This document shows positions 50,811-62,635 of a stretch of 64,000 nucleotides of DNA, piece after piece. The stretch comes from Rhizobium phaseoli (GTDB taxonomy: Bacteria > Pseudomonadota > Alphaproteobacteria > Rhizobiales > Rhizobiaceae). The notes beneath the pieces are model-generated. The model saw only the letters and a list, made by a program, of their open reading frames with translations. It did not search any database and had not been told where the DNA came from. The position numbers were made by a program, and so were the translations under genes. The stretch is taken from positions 62,001 through 126,000 of the forward strand of contig NZ_WUFT01000018.1 of assembly GCF_010668805.1 (NCBI RefSeq), read 5' to 3'. Every line of letters starts with the position of its first letter. Position 1 is the stretch's first letter.

Positions 50811-53096
50811 ATGACCAAGAAGCGGCCGGAAGGCATCGAGACATATACGGCCCCTGCCGGTGGCTGGGGTGCACTCAAAGCCGTTGCCGAAACCCTTGCA
50901 CGCCAGCAGGTCATCGCCCAGGGTGCTGCGACGCTGCTGAAAGCCAATCAGCCCGAGGGTTTCGATTGCCCCGGCTGCGCTTGGCCCGATCCCAAACATA
51001 CGAGCTCATTCGAATTCTGCGAAAACGGTGCCAAGGCGATCACCTGGGAATCGACGGCAAAGCGCGCTGGACCCGACTTTTTCGCGACGCACGGCGTTGC
51101 CGAACTCTGGCAATGGAACGACCACCAGCTGGAAGACCAGGGCCGCCTGACGCATCCGCTGATCTATGACCATGTCAGCGACCACTACCTGCCGATCGGC
51201 TGGGACGAGGCCTTTGCGCTGATCGGCGACGAACTGCGCAAACTGCCCGACCCTGACATGGCCGAATTCTACACGTCGGGACGCGCCTCGAACGAGGCGG
51301 CATTTCTGTTCCAGCTGTTCGTCAGGGCTTACGGCACCAACAATTTTCCCGACTGCTCAAACATGTGCCATGAGGCGACCAGCGTCGGGCTGCCCGACTC
51401 GATCGGGGTCGGCAAGGGCACGGTGACGCTCGAGGATTTCGATCATGCCGATGCCATCTTTAGCTTCGGTCACAATCCGGGCACCAACCATCCCCGGATG
51501 ATGACCACGCTGCACGATGCCGCGAGGCGCGGCGTTCCGATCGTGGTCTTCAATCCCTTGAAAGAACGGGCTCTCGAAAAATTCGCAGCACCGCAGAACC
51601 CGGTAGAAATGGCGATGATGTCGTCGACGCCGATCGCATCGGCCTATCACCAGGTCCGCACCGGCGGAGATCTTGCGGCCCTCAAGGGGATGATGAAGCG
51701 GATCTTCGAACGCGACGACGCCGATATCGCCGCAGGCGGCAAGGGCTTTCTCGATCGCGAGTTCATTGAGGGACACACGATCGGGCTGGAGGCTCTCAAG
51801 GCCGATGTGGTACAGACGGAGTGGGCTTCGATCCTCAGGAAATCGGGCCTGACGTTCGAAGCGCTGGATAGTGCTGTCGACGTCTATCTGAATGCCCGCA
51901 ACGTCATCCTCTGCTACGGCATGGGCATCACCCAGCACAGCCACGGCACCGCCAACGTGCAGCAGCTGGCCAATTTCCTGATGCTGCGGGGGAATATCGG
52001 CCGCCAGGGCGCCGGCATCTGCCCGCTGCGGGGACATTCGAACGTTCAGGGCGACCGCACGGTCGGGATCACCGAAATCCCCAATAAGGCGCTGCTCGAC
52101 GGCATGGAAAAGGCCTTCGGTTTCCGCCCGCCGGAGGAGAAGGGCCATAACGCCGTCGAAGCCATCGAGGCGATCATCGCGGGCCGGTCGAAGGCGCTGA
52201 TCTGCCTCGGCGGCAATCTGGCCGTGGCGATATCCGATCCGGACGCGACGTTCACAGGCATGCGCAAGCTCGACCTTGCCGTTCACATCGCGACGAAACT
52301 CAATCGCTCGCACCTGTTGATCGCCCGGACCTCGATCATTTTTCCCGTTCTCGGCCGCACCGACCAGGACATCCAGAAGACCGGACCGCAATCGGTGACC
52401 GTCGAGGATTCCATGTCGATGGTGCATGCCTCGCGCGGTTTCCTGAAGCCGCCGGGCGAGCAGCTTCGCTCCGAGCCTGCGATCATCGCTGGTATCGCCA
52501 AGGCAACGCTCGGCGGCAAATACGATATCGATTGGGACGGGATGGTTGGTGATTACAGCCGTATTCGGGAAAAGATCGCGGTCGTCTTTCCCGATTTTCA
52601 TGACTTCAACACCAGGGTCAGGACACCCGGCGGCTTCCGGCTGACGGTCGAGGCCGCCGACCGGCAATGGCTCACGCCTTCAGGCAAGGCGCATTTCCTC
52701 GTGGCGCCGGGACTGGAAGAAGATCCCCGGCTTGTCGACGCGGACACGCTGGTTCTGACGACGCTGCGCAGTCACGACCAGTACAATACGACGATCTACA
52801 GCCTCGACGACCGCTATCGGGGCGTCTTCGGCCGCCGTGATATCCTCTTCATGAACAGCAACGATCTTTCCGCGCGTGGCCTGACCGATGGCGACAGGGT
52901 CGATATCGAATCGGTTGGGGAAACAGGCAACAAGTCGGTCAAAGGCTTCACCGCGGTGGCCTACGACATTCCGGCCGGGTCGGTGGCTGGATATTATCCC
53001 GAGATGAACAGGGTCATCGCGCTTGCCGATTACGACCGAAAATCGGGAACCCCTGCCTATAAGGGTGTGCCTGTGAAGGTGCTGAAGTCGGCATAA
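50811..53096 (+). CDS. FdhF/YdeP-type molybdopterin oxidoreductase
   Basis: 761 residues from ATG 50811 (GGAG 6 nt upstream; an ATG at 50706 would add 35 residues). KRPEGIETYTAPAGGWGALKAV is the YdeP-family start. An Fe4S4-like set CPGCAWPDP...CENGAK follows. NMCHEATSVGL, SFGHNPGTNHPRM, GMGITQHSHGTANVQQLANFLMLRGNIGRQGAG and the C-terminal MopB_CT fold bind the bis-MGD cofactor. Named after formate dehydrogenase, but YdeP-like proteins act in acid or stress response and formate oxidation is not shown. No fdhD nearby. Confidence 0.9.
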   Translation: MTKKRPEGIETYTAPAGGWGALKAVAETLARQQVIAQGAATLLKANQPEGFDCPGCAWPDPKHTSSFEFCENGAKAITWESTAKRAGPDFFATHGVAELWQWNDHQLEDQGRLTHPLIYDHVSDHYLPIGWDEAFALIGDELRKLPDPDMAEFYTSGRASNEAAFLFQLFVRAYGTNNFPDCSNMCHEATSVGLPDSIGVGKGTVTLEDFDHADAIFSFGHNPGTNHPRMMTTLHDAARRGVPIVVFNPLKERALEKFAAPQNPVEMAMMSSTPIASAYHQVRTGGDLAALKGMMKRIFERDDADIAAGGKGFLDREFIEGHTIGLEALKADVVQTEWASILRKSGLTFEALDSAVDVYLNARNVILCYGMGITQHSHGTANVQQLANFLMLRGNIGRQGAGICPLRGHSNVQGDRTVGITEIPNKALLDGMEKAFGFRPPEEKGHNAVEAIEAIIAGRSKALICLGGNLAVAISDPDATFTGMRKLDLAVHIATKLNRSHLLIARTSIIFPVLGRTDQDIQKTGPQSVTVEDSMSMVHASRGFLKPPGEQLRSEPAIIAGIAKATLGGKYDIDWDGMVGDYSRIREKIAVVFPDFHDFNTRVRTPGGFRLTVEAADRQWLTPSGKAHFLVAPGLEEDPRLVDADTLVLTTLRSHDQYNTTIYSLDDRYRGVFGRRDILFMNSNDLSARGLTDGDRVDIESVGETGNKSVKGFTAVAYDIPAGSVAGYYPEMNRVIALADYDRKSGTPAYKGVPVKVLKSA

Positions 53097-53125
53097 GCGG
53101 GGCAGGCGCTTGCCGGCCTCAAGTT

Positions 53126-53228
53126 AAAGCGCGTCGCATGTAACTTGATTCATTCGACGCGTTTTAGCTCTTTGTTTTTATGCATGTCGTTATCCGGGAA
53201 CCGCGGCACACTTCCCGGCGACATGCAT
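53126..53228. repeat. Two-palindrome intergenic element, RIME1-like
   Basis: 103 bp built of two adjacent palindromes. First: AAAGCGCGTCG (53126-53136) against CGACGCGTTTT (53155-53165). Second: outer stem ATGCATGTCG / CGACATGCAT (53180-53189, 53219-53228), inner stem CCGGGAA / TTCCCGG (53194-53200, 53212-53218). Size and layout agree with the rhizobial intergenic mosaic element RIME1 (about 108 bp, two large palindromes) as I recall it. It touches the stop of the lysozyme gene. Confidence 0.7.
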
Positions 53229-54265
53229 TATCGCGACGCCACCCAGTCGTGCCAATCGCTTTCGTTGCCGTTGAACACGTTGAGGTCGATCTTGCCTTCG
53301 ACGCCTTCGGAGAGACCGGAACCGGAATATTGCCAGAAGAGCCATTTGCGGTCAGGGTAGACTTTGGAGGGGTGAGCGGCCACCGAGCGCAGCCAGAAGG
53401 GATAGTCGAGCATCTGACCCTTCAAATTGTCGCGGTAGAAATCCGGCGCCGTGTAGATGATCGGCCGCTGGCCGTAATAGCGCTCCAGTTTGTCCATGAA
53501 CACCTGCATCTTTTCCCGGACGCGGGCGGGGGATATGCGGCGCTTGCAGCTCGATTCGCCATTCCATTCGACGTCGATGACGGGCGGAAGCGCGTTTGCT
53601 TCCCTCGGCACGTTGCGGATGAACCAGTCGGCCTGTTCGCCTGCCGTCCGGCACCAGTAGAAGAAGTGATAGGCGCCGTGTTTCAGGCCGGCTTCCTTGG
53701 CGCGGCGCCAGTTTTTCTTGAACATCGGATCGAGGTGATCGCCGCCGTCCGTCGCCTTGATGTAGACGAAATTGGCGCCTTGCCCGCGCAACGTCTCCCA
53801 ATCGATCTCGCCCTGCCAGCGCGACACGTCGACGCCATGCACGGCAAGCTTTCTCGGCGAGGTGGAGCCGAAGTTGATCGGTTTGGCATCGCGGAAGCGG
53901 TGGCCGTAGATCTGTCCGCGTGACGGCGATCTCCTGCCGACATCGGGATCGATTCCCGGGTTGGTGGGCATGAGCATCGCGACGGGCCTTTCCGTCGGCA
54001 TCGGCATGCCGACCGGCCTGTCCTGGGGCACGAGCGCCTGTGGGTCGGGAACCGGTCCTGTCCAGCTCAAGGCTTCCTGCGGGGCGCTTGTCTGTGCCGT
54101 GTCGCCGACAGCGGCAGCCGGTATCGGGCCGCTCGGCTTGGCGATCGCATTGGTCGTTTCCGGCGACGGCACGTTGCCCAGCACATCTTCGGCGCCGGAA
54201 CTGGCGGCGCATCCCGACAGGATCAGGGCGGCAAGGAGGATTGCTGGCAAAGCCGATGAACGCAT
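53228..54265 (-). CDS. GH25 lysozyme-like lipoprotein
   Basis: 345 residues from ATG 54265. Lipobox LILSGCAAS (Cys about 19), then a Pro-rich linker (about 20-130) with two copies of a PM-PTERPVA-like unit. The GH25 domain (about 135-340) opens HGVDVSRWQGEIDW with the catalytic Asp/Glu pair in VIDVEWNG and ends KWLFWQYSGSG...IDLNVFNG. It would cleave peptidoglycan between MurNAc and GlcNAc, anchored by lipid. Cys pair in the GH25 domain. Confidence 0.9.
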   Translation of the reverse strand: MRSSALPAILLAALILSGCAASSGAEDVLGNVPSPETTNAIAKPSGPIPAAAVGDTAQTSAPQEALSWTGPVPDPQALVPQDRPVGMPMPTERPVAMLMPTNPGIDPDVGRRSPSRGQIYGHRFRDAKPINFGSTSPRKLAVHGVDVSRWQGEIDWETLRGQGANFVYIKATDGGDHLDPMFKKNWRRAKEAGLKHGAYHFFYWCRTAGEQADWFIRNVPREANALPPVIDVEWNGESSCKRRISPARVREKMQVFMDKLERYYGQRPIIYTAPDFYRDNLKGQMLDYPFWLRSVAAHPSKVYPDRKWLFWQYSGSGLSEGVEGKIDLNVFNGNESDWHDWVASR

Positions 54266-54424
54266 GAGAACCTGCACGCAAAACAAAAGGTCGGCGGCAA
54301 TATTCCTGCTGGAGAAAAACCGCCCATTTTCAATTGCTAACAGAGACTTGCTAAGAAAGGTTAAATTTGAACCCACTGCCTTGAAACGGGCATCGTTGCG
54401 CGCATCGAAGGCCGACGCGCAGGC

Positions 54425-54451
54425 AGCCCCTCCCAACCTGTGAGAGGGGCT
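54425..54451 (-). terminator. Hairpin downstream of gcvP
   Basis: Stem AGCCCCTC / GAGGGGCT with an 11-nt loop, 14 bp after the gcvP stop. No T-run follows on the minus strand, so termination may depend on other factors. Confidence 0.45.
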
Positions 54452-54464
54452 TGCCGAATTGCTG

Positions 54465-57328
<2,864 letters not shown>

Positions 57329-57329
<1 letters not shown>

Positions 57330-57691
57330 TACGCGGTGAGCTCCTTATAGGCGGCCTCGTCGAGCAGGCCGTCGGCGTCCGCGGCATTTGCGAGCTTCAG
57401 CTTGAAAAACCAGCCGGCGCCTTGAGGATCGGAATTGACCAGCGACGGATCGGCGACGATGGCGGGATTGACCTCGGTGATCTCGCCGTCGAGCGGACAA
57501 TAGACGTCGGAGGCAGCCTTGACGGATTCAACGGTCGCGGCATTGCCGTTCTTGGAGAAGGTCGCGCCGACTTCCGGCAGTTCGACGAAAACCAGGTCGC
57601 CGAGCTGATCGACGGCATAATTGGTGATACCGACCGTTGCAACGCCGCCTTCGATCTGCAGCCATTCGTGTTCTTCGGTAAATTTCAGCAT
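57329..57691 (-). CDS. gcvH: Glycine cleavage H protein
   Basis: 120 residues from ATG 57691. Lipoyl carrier protein; lipoylated Lys58 in ATVESVKAASDVYCP. HEWLQIEGGVATVGITNYA is the family start. 22 bp after gcvT, 1-bp overlap with gcvP. Confidence 0.97.
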
Positions 57692-57713
57692 TGTTCGTCC
57701 TCTCTGGAAAGGT

Positions 57714-58850
57714 TTAGCGTTTGTAGGTCGGTGTGACGAAGGGCAGGGCGCTGACGGTGATCGGCAGATATTTGCCGCGCACCTCGGCGTAGACGAGCGT
57801 GCCGGCCGCTGCATGGGAGACCGGCACGTAGCCCATGGCGACGGGGCCCTCGACACTGGGGCCGAAGCCGCCCGAGGTGACTTCGCCGATTTCGGCCTTG
57901 CCCTCGGCATCGGCATAGAGCTTGGCATGGCCGCGCACCGGCGCCTTTCCCTCAGGCTTCAGGCCGACGCGACGGCGGGCGGCGCCGTTTTCGAGTTCGG
58001 AAAGGATGCGGCCGGAACCCGGGAAGCCGCCGGCGCGTGCGCCGCCCGTGCGCCTTGCCTTCTGCATCGCCCATTCCAGCGCCGCTTCGACCGGCGAAGT
58101 GGTGGTGTCGATATCGTTGCCATAGAGGCAGAGGCCGGCTTCGAGGCGCAGAGAGTCACGGGCGCCGAGGCCGATCGCCTGGACATCGGGATGCTCGAGC
58201 AACCGCATGGTGACATCCTCGGCCTTATCAGCCGGGATCGAGATTTCGAAACCGTCCTCGCCGCTATAGCCGGAGCGCGAGACAAGACAGGAAACATCGT
58301 GCAGCCGGCAGTGGCGCACATCCATGAATTTCATCGCCGCCACGTCGGCCCAGAGTTCGGCGAGAACCTCGACCGCACGCGGTCCCTGCAGCGCGATCAA
58401 AGCGCGGTTCAGCAGTGTGATGTCACATCGGTCGCCGATATGAGCCTGCAGATGGGCGAGATCGGCTTCCTTGCAGGACGCGTTGACGACGACGAAAAGA
58501 TGGTCGTCGAGATGGGCGATCATCAGATCGTCGAGAATGCAGCCGCTGTCGTCGGTGAAGAAGCCGTAGCGCTGGCGGCCTTCGGCAAGGCCGAGGAAAT
58601 CGACCGGCACCAGGCTTTCGAGCGCCAGCGCGGCGTCCTCGTAGCTGCCGGATTTCGCCTTCACGATGACTTGGCCCATGTGGGAGACATCGAAGAGGCC
58701 GGCCTCGGTGCGGGTATGGAGATGCTCCTTCATTACGCCGGCCGGATATTGCACCGGCATGTCGTAGCCCGCAAACGGCACCATGCGGGCGCCAAGCTGG
58801 AGATGCAGGGCATGCAGCGGGGTTTTCTTCAGGGCAGCAGTATCGTCCAA
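57714..58850 (-). CDS. gcvT: Aminomethyltransferase, glycine cleavage T protein
   Basis: 378 residues. Transfers the methylene unit from GcvH to tetrahydrofolate. LGARMVPFAGYDMPVQYPAGVMKEHLHTR, GLFDVSHMGQ and EDGFEISIPA are family motifs. Starts at a TTG (58850) with GGAGG 6 nt upstream; no ATG lies near. First gene after the glycine riboswitch, whose platform hairpin ends about 18 nt before the start. Confidence 0.96.
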   Translation of the reverse strand: MDDTAALKKTPLHALHLQLGARMVPFAGYDMPVQYPAGVMKEHLHTRTEAGLFDVSHMGQVIVKAKSGSYEDAALALESLVPVDFLGLAEGRQRYGFFTDDSGCILDDLMIAHLDDHLFVVVNASCKEADLAHLQAHIGDRCDITLLNRALIALQGPRAVEVLAELWADVAAMKFMDVRHCRLHDVSCLVSRSGYSGEDGFEISIPADKAEDVTMRLLEHPDVQAIGLGARDSLRLEAGLCLYGNDIDTTTSPVEAALEWAMQKARRTGGARAGGFPGSGRILSELENGAARRRVGLKPEGKAPVRGHAKLYADAEGKAEIGEVTSGGFGPSVEGPVAMGYVPVSHAAAGTLVYAEVRGKYLPITVSALPFVTPTYKR

Positions 58851-58868
58851 AAGACGCCTCCGGGGTTT

Positions 58869-58910
58869 GCGCCTTCTTGCGAAGGCGCGGGCTCAAATCT
58901 GAAGGCGCGG
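58869..58910 (-). promoter_or_regulatory. Alternative-hairpin expression platform before gcvT
   Basis: GCGCCTTC at 58869-58876 pairs perfectly with GAAGGCGC at 58881-58888 (4-nt loop). The ten bases GAAGGCGCGG are repeated at 58901-58910, so the same strand could pair there instead. The two helices exclude each other and lie between the glycine aptamers and the gcvT ribosome site (about 58856-58860). Confidence 0.55.
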
Positions 58911-58920
58911 CTGCGCACTT

Positions 58921-59090
58921 CTCTCCTGAGCCCCCTCTGTCCCTTTGCCTGAGATTGTTATCCCTTCGGCGAGCGTTTCGAGAACGCTTCTCTCCAGAGT
59001 TCCGTCTGCCCCTTGCTGGTCCTTTTGCCTGAGAGTTTCCGGGGCGGTTGCTCCTTCGGCACCGGTGGCAAAGCACCGGATTCTCCCAAC
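58921..59090 (-). promoter_or_regulatory. Tandem glycine riboswitch
   Basis: Read on the minus strand: first aptamer about 59090-59012 (GGGAGAAT, GCCGAAGGAGCAA, CTCAGGCAAAAGGACC), second about 59000-58925 (CTGGAGAGAAG, GCCGAAGGGATAAC, CTCAGGCAAAGGGACAG). These blocks are the conserved core of the two glycine-binding domains. Directly upstream of gcvT-gcvH-gcvP, its known control target; glycine should switch expression on. The rest of 58851-59256 holds only the platform and, beyond 59090, the promoter space to the divergent DUF2946 gene. Confidence 0.95.
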
Positions 59091-59256
59091 AAGGTTGGCG
59101 CAATTATCCGGCGGTTGTGGCTCTTGGCAAGCGGCAAATGTCGTCACAGAGCAAATTTTTGTCGTCTTATTCCGATCAGGCCTTAAACTGCAGCAAATCT
59201 GCTTTTGCATTTCGGCTGTAAACCGGCTATCGCGGCTTGCTGTTGAAGGGGATCTC

Positions 59257-59637
59257 ATGCGGCCGACCGGACTGAAAGCGACGCTGTTTTTGCGCATGCT
59301 TTGCGCATTGAGCTTCGCTTTGCTCGGTCTTGCCCATCAGCCGCAGCAGGCTGTCGCCTCCGAAGGCTATCATGCGGCGGCCTATATGCTGCCCGACGGC
59401 ACCTTCGCTTCGCTCTGCGTCACGGGGAAGGACGCAGACGGCAAGCCCGCCGCCTTCAAGCCGAATTGCGAAGCCTGCCGGCTGTCGGCCACCGTGATCC
59501 TACCGGCACCGGATGCCGGCTCCTGGCTCGAACGCAAGCTCGCTTCGCTCGTCAATTCGCCGATCGAAACATCAGCCGTTACCGGCGCACGCGCCGTCAG
59601 CCGGGCAAATTCCCGCGCGCCTCCCATCCTCGCCTGA
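59257..59637 (+). CDS. DUF2946-like small secreted protein
   Basis: 126 residues from ATG 59257 (AAGGGG 6-7 nt upstream). Signal/TM helix at about 8-30 (FLRMLCALSFALLGLAHQ). The mature part carries ASLCVTGKD and NCEACRLSATVILP; the C...C-x2-C arrangement resembles the DUF2946 family, often beside copper genes. It precedes the copper-binding fusion protein by 72 bp on the same strand, so the two may form a copper module. Confidence 0.65.
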   Translation: MRPTGLKATLFLRMLCALSFALLGLAHQPQQAVASEGYHAAAYMLPDGTFASLCVTGKDADGKPAAFKPNCEACRLSATVILPAPDAGSWLERKLASLVNSPIETSAVTGARAVSRANSRAPPILA

Positions 59638-59709
59638 TCTGCCTTCGCACTTATGATGCAGCATGCCGGTTTGCCTGAGAGAAATTCGCGGCCGGCGAGG
59701 AGATATCCG

Positions 59710-60711
59710 ATGAAGATTAGCAAGACATTTGGCAAGACATTCGCGCTTGCCGCCCTTCTTTCCGCGACCGCGATCGCCGGCGCAGAAGCGCATGTGACCT
59801 TCCTCGACAGGGAAGCGACCCAGGAGACCACAATTCTCGCGACGCTGCAGGTGCCGCACGGCTGCGACGGCAAGGCCACCACGGAAGTGCGGGTCAAGCT
59901 GCCGGAAGGCTTTGTCTTCGCCAAGCCGCAGCCGAAGGCCGGCTGGGAGCTCGAGGTAATCAAGGGCGACTACCAGAAGACCTACGACAATCACGGCGAC
60001 AAGGTGAAGACAGGCGCGGTCGAGATCCGCTGGAAGAACGGCAATCTCTCCGACGATTTCTACGACACCTTCGTCATCCAGGGTAAGGTTTCGGGCGTCG
60101 AGGCCGGCACTTCGCTCGCCTTTCCGGTGACGCAGATGTGCGGCGACACGGTCGAGGCCTGGGATCAGGTGGCAAAGGATGGCGGCGACGCGCATGGGAT
60201 GAAAACCCCGGCACCGCTGTTGAAGGTTGTTGCCGGCGAAGACCATGGTCACGATCATGACGACATGGCTGGCATGAACATGTCCGGTATGCCTGGGATG
60301 GGTGCTGCGGCACCAACCGATGAAACGGTCAAGGCCGGCGATCTCGAAGTCTCCGGCGGGTTCGCCAAGGCGATGCTGCCCGGCCAGCCGGTCGGCGGCG
60401 GCTTTTTCACGGTGAAGAACAACGGCCAGACGGACGACCGGCTGCTGTCTGTGACATCGCCTGCAGCAGGCGAGGTTCAGATCCACGAGATGGTGACGAA
60501 GGACAACGTCATGCGGATGCGCCAGCTGAAGGACGGCATCGCCATCGCCGCTGGCCAGACGGTCAAGCTCGAGCCCGGCAACCTGCATCTGATGTTCCAG
60601 AAGGTGAAGACGCCATTCAAGCAGGGCGATAGCGTGGCGGTGACGCTGACCTTCGAAAAGGCCGGCAAGGTCGACCTGGTACTGCAGGTGCTGTCGGCGC
60701 AGGGCAAGTAA
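59710..60711 (+). CDS. YcnI (DUF1775)-PCuAC fusion, periplasmic copper protein
   Basis: 333 residues from ATG 59710 (GAGGAG 8 nt upstream). Signal peptide ends at AIAGAEA, leaving His as the mature first residue (HVTFLDREATQ), which is the copper-binding start of YcnI. The DUF1775 domain runs to about 170 and contains VPHGCDGKATTEVRVKLPEGFV. A His/Met linker follows (EDHGHDHDDMAGMNMSG), then a PCuAC domain (about 215-330) with HEMVTKDNVMRMRQL, the H-x(n)-M-x-M copper site. Likely moves copper to cytochrome oxidase. Both domains are commonly separate genes. Confidence 0.9.
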   Translation: MKISKTFGKTFALAALLSATAIAGAEAHVTFLDREATQETTILATLQVPHGCDGKATTEVRVKLPEGFVFAKPQPKAGWELEVIKGDYQKTYDNHGDKVKTGAVEIRWKNGNLSDDFYDTFVIQGKVSGVEAGTSLAFPVTQMCGDTVEAWDQVAKDGGDAHGMKTPAPLLKVVAGEDHGHDHDDMAGMNMSGMPGMGAAAPTDETVKAGDLEVSGGFAKAMLPGQPVGGGFFTVKNNGQTDDRLLSVTSPAAGEVQIHEMVTKDNVMRMRQLKDGIAIAAGQTVKLEPGNLHLMFQKVKTPFKQGDSVAVTLTFEKAGKVDLVLQVLSAQGK

Positions 60712-60731
60712 GCGCGATCCGATTGAAACAG

Positions 60732-60767
60732 GAAAGCCCGCGACTGTGATCGCAGTCGCGGGCTTTC
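60732..60767. terminator. Strong bidirectional terminator
   Basis: Perfect 15-bp arms starting GAAAGCCCGCGACTG with a 6-nt loop, so A and T tracts flank the GC stem on both sides. It lies between the convergent copper protein and the small hypothetical gene at 60786. Confidence 0.85.
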
Positions 60768-60785
60768 ATTGATAAGGCGGTTGCC

Positions 60786-61052
60786 TCAGACCTCTTCGTA
60801 GGATTGCAGAGCCTGCTTGAGGCCGGCCTGCGGCTGGCGGTTGCCTTTGGCCATCAGGTCGAGCGCCACTTCCGTCGACTGGATGATGCTGGAGGGTTCC
60901 TCGGCCTGATCCGGGCTGTCGGCCTGCAATTGCCGGTCGGCGATGCGGCGTGCATCGCGCGCGGCAGTGCTGGTCGCGACACGCTGGGGAATCCTCAGCG
61001 ATTCGAAGGCAATGGCAGCAGTGTTGGCCGATACGGTCAGGAGCTGGGTCAT
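60786..61052 (-). CDS. Conserved hypothetical small protein
   Basis: 88 residues from ATG 61052; the frame is open to 61088 but has no ribosome site there. Mostly helical, Ala/Gln/Arg-rich, no Cys, no membrane segment. The opening TQLLTVSANTAAIAFESLRIPQRV resembles the N-terminus of small flagellar-type helices, but I cannot assign a family. Ends at a strong bidirectional terminator. Confidence 0.5.
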   Translation of the reverse strand: MTQLLTVSANTAAIAFESLRIPQRVATSTAARDARRIADRQLQADSPDQAEEPSSIIQSTEVALDLMAKGNRQPQAGLKQALQSYEEV

Positions 61053-61173
61053 GCCGTCACCGTATAGGCATGATCTTGGCGCCATCATAAAAAAATCATC
61101 GGCATTTTACCGGATGGTAAGAATTCATTCCGTCGCGATTGGAATCTTTGCGGAGTTGCGATAAATCCGGCTG

Positions 61174-61551
61174 ATGATCCAGGCTCTTCTCGTCGCGGTC
61201 GGCGGCGCTATCGGTTCCCTTCTCAGATATTATGTCGGCCAATGGACGCTGAGGCTGATGGGCCCGGCCTTTCCCTGGGGCACGCTTGCAGTCAATGTCG
61301 CCGGTTGCTTCGTCATCGGCGTCTTCGCCGAGCTGATCGCGCGCAGGTTCAACGCCTCGGTGGAACTGCGGCTCTTGCTGATCACCGGCTTCCTCGGCGG
61401 CTTCACCACCTTCTCGGCCTTCTCGCTGGATGCGATCTCGCTGTTCGAGCGCGGCGAGGCGGTGGCGGGCGGCATCTACATCGCGGCGAGCGTCGGGCTT
61501 TCGATGGCGGCCGTCATGGCGGGCCTTGCCGTCATGCGCGCTGTGGCCTGA
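61174..61551 (+). CDS. crcB: Fluoride channel FluC/CrcB
   Basis: 125 residues, four helices. GGAIGSLLRYYVG, GTLAVNVAGCFVIG (the conserved pore Asn) and GFLGGFTTFSAFSLD (Phe box) are diagnostic. Dual-topology fluoride exporter in the inner membrane. No fluoride riboswitch is visible in the 85 bp upstream. Confidence 0.95.
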   Translation: MIQALLVAVGGAIGSLLRYYVGQWTLRLMGPAFPWGTLAVNVAGCFVIGVFAELIARRFNASVELRLLLITGFLGGFTTFSAFSLDAISLFERGEAVAGGIYIAASVGLSMAAVMAGLAVMRAVA

Positions 61552-61645
61552 TTTCTTTTCCGGTTTCCGTTTTGCTTGAAAATGCTCTAAAGGCTGCGGC
61601 AAGAACGCCGGCTTGGTCCGCGCTGCAATTTCCGAAAGATTTTTT

Positions 61646-62635
61646 ATGGCTGGCATAGAACATATCAAGGTTGAAGCCGACGAAGCGGGCATGCGGCTCG
61701 ATCGCTGGTTCAAGGTGCACTTTCCAGGGCTCGGCTTTGGGCCGCTGCAGAAGCTTTTGCGCTCCGGCCAGGTGCGCGTCGACGGCGGCCGTGTCAAATC
61801 GGATGCGCGCGTGCAGCCCGGCCAGACGGTGCGAGTGCCGCCGCTCGATGTCGATGCGAAGAAGTCCGGACCGATCGCCGGCAAGGATCTCAAGCATTCG
61901 TCCGATTTCGAACTCCTGTCGCGCATGGTGCTGCATGAGGACGATAAGGTGATCGTGCTCAACAAGCCGCCCGGTATTGCGGTGCAGGGCGGCTCCGGTG
62001 TCGCCCGGCATATCGACCAGATGCTCGAAGCCTGGACCAGCCCGAAGGGCGAGAAGCCGCGGCTCGTCCATCGCCTCGACCGCGATACGTCTGGTGTTCT
62101 CGTCATCGCCCGCACCCGCGGCGCCGCACAGAAGCTGACGGCCGCCTTCCGCGAACGTGACACCAAGAAGACCTATTGGGCGCTGGTCAAGGGCGTTCCG
62201 CGCAAACACGAAGACAAGATCTCGACCTGGCTCGTCAAGGAACCCACCGCCGATGGCGACCGCATGCGCATCGCCAGACACGGCGAGGACGGCGCCGACC
62301 ATGCGATTTCCTTCTATCGCGTGCTGGAGACGGCGGCGCAGAACCTCGCATGGCTGGAGATGGAGCCCTATACCGGCCGAACCCACCAATTGCGCGTCCA
62401 TGCCCTGCATATCGGCCATCCGATCATCGGCGATCCGAAATATTTCGACGATGATCCGAATTGGGATTTTCCGGGCGGCGTCCAGAAGAAGCTGCATCTG
62501 CATGCGCGCCGCATCGACATCCCGCACCCGTCCGGCGGCCGCCTGCGCGTCAGCGCGCCGCTGCCGTCGCATATGGTGCAGACCTGGAACCTGCTCGGTC
62601 TCGACCTTGCCGGCGCTGAAAGGGACAGCGAATGA
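61646..62635 (+). CDS. RluA-family pseudouridine synthase (RluC-like)
   Basis: 329 residues from ATG 61646. N-terminal S4 domain (MRLDRWFKVHFPGLGFGPLQKLLRSGQVRVDGGRV), then the catalytic domain with RLVHRLDRDTSGVLVIA (catalytic Asp in HRLDRDTSG) and PYTGRTHQLRVH. Converts uridine in rRNA, probably 23S positions as RluC or RluD does. The stop overlaps the next start by ATGA. Confidence 0.93.
   Translation: MAGIEHIKVEADEAGMRLDRWFKVHFPGLGFGPLQKLLRSGQVRVDGGRVKSDARVQPGQTVRVPPLDVDAKKSGPIAGKDLKHSSDFELLSRMVLHEDDKVIVLNKPPGIAVQGGSGVARHIDQMLEAWTSPKGEKPRLVHRLDRDTSGVLVIARTRGAAQKLTAAFRERDTKKTYWALVKGVPRKHEDKISTWLVKEPTADGDRMRIARHGEDGADHAISFYRVLETAAQNLAWLEMEPYTGRTHQLRVHALHIGHPIIGDPKYFDDDPNWDFPGGVQKKLHLHARRIDIPHPSGGRLRVSAPLPSHMVQTWNLLGLDLAGAERDSE

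Noticed and set aside
61089..61173. Fluoride riboswitch before crcB
   Set aside because: None of the conserved GGNGAUGG...UGAUGCC blocks is present in the 85 bp upstream.
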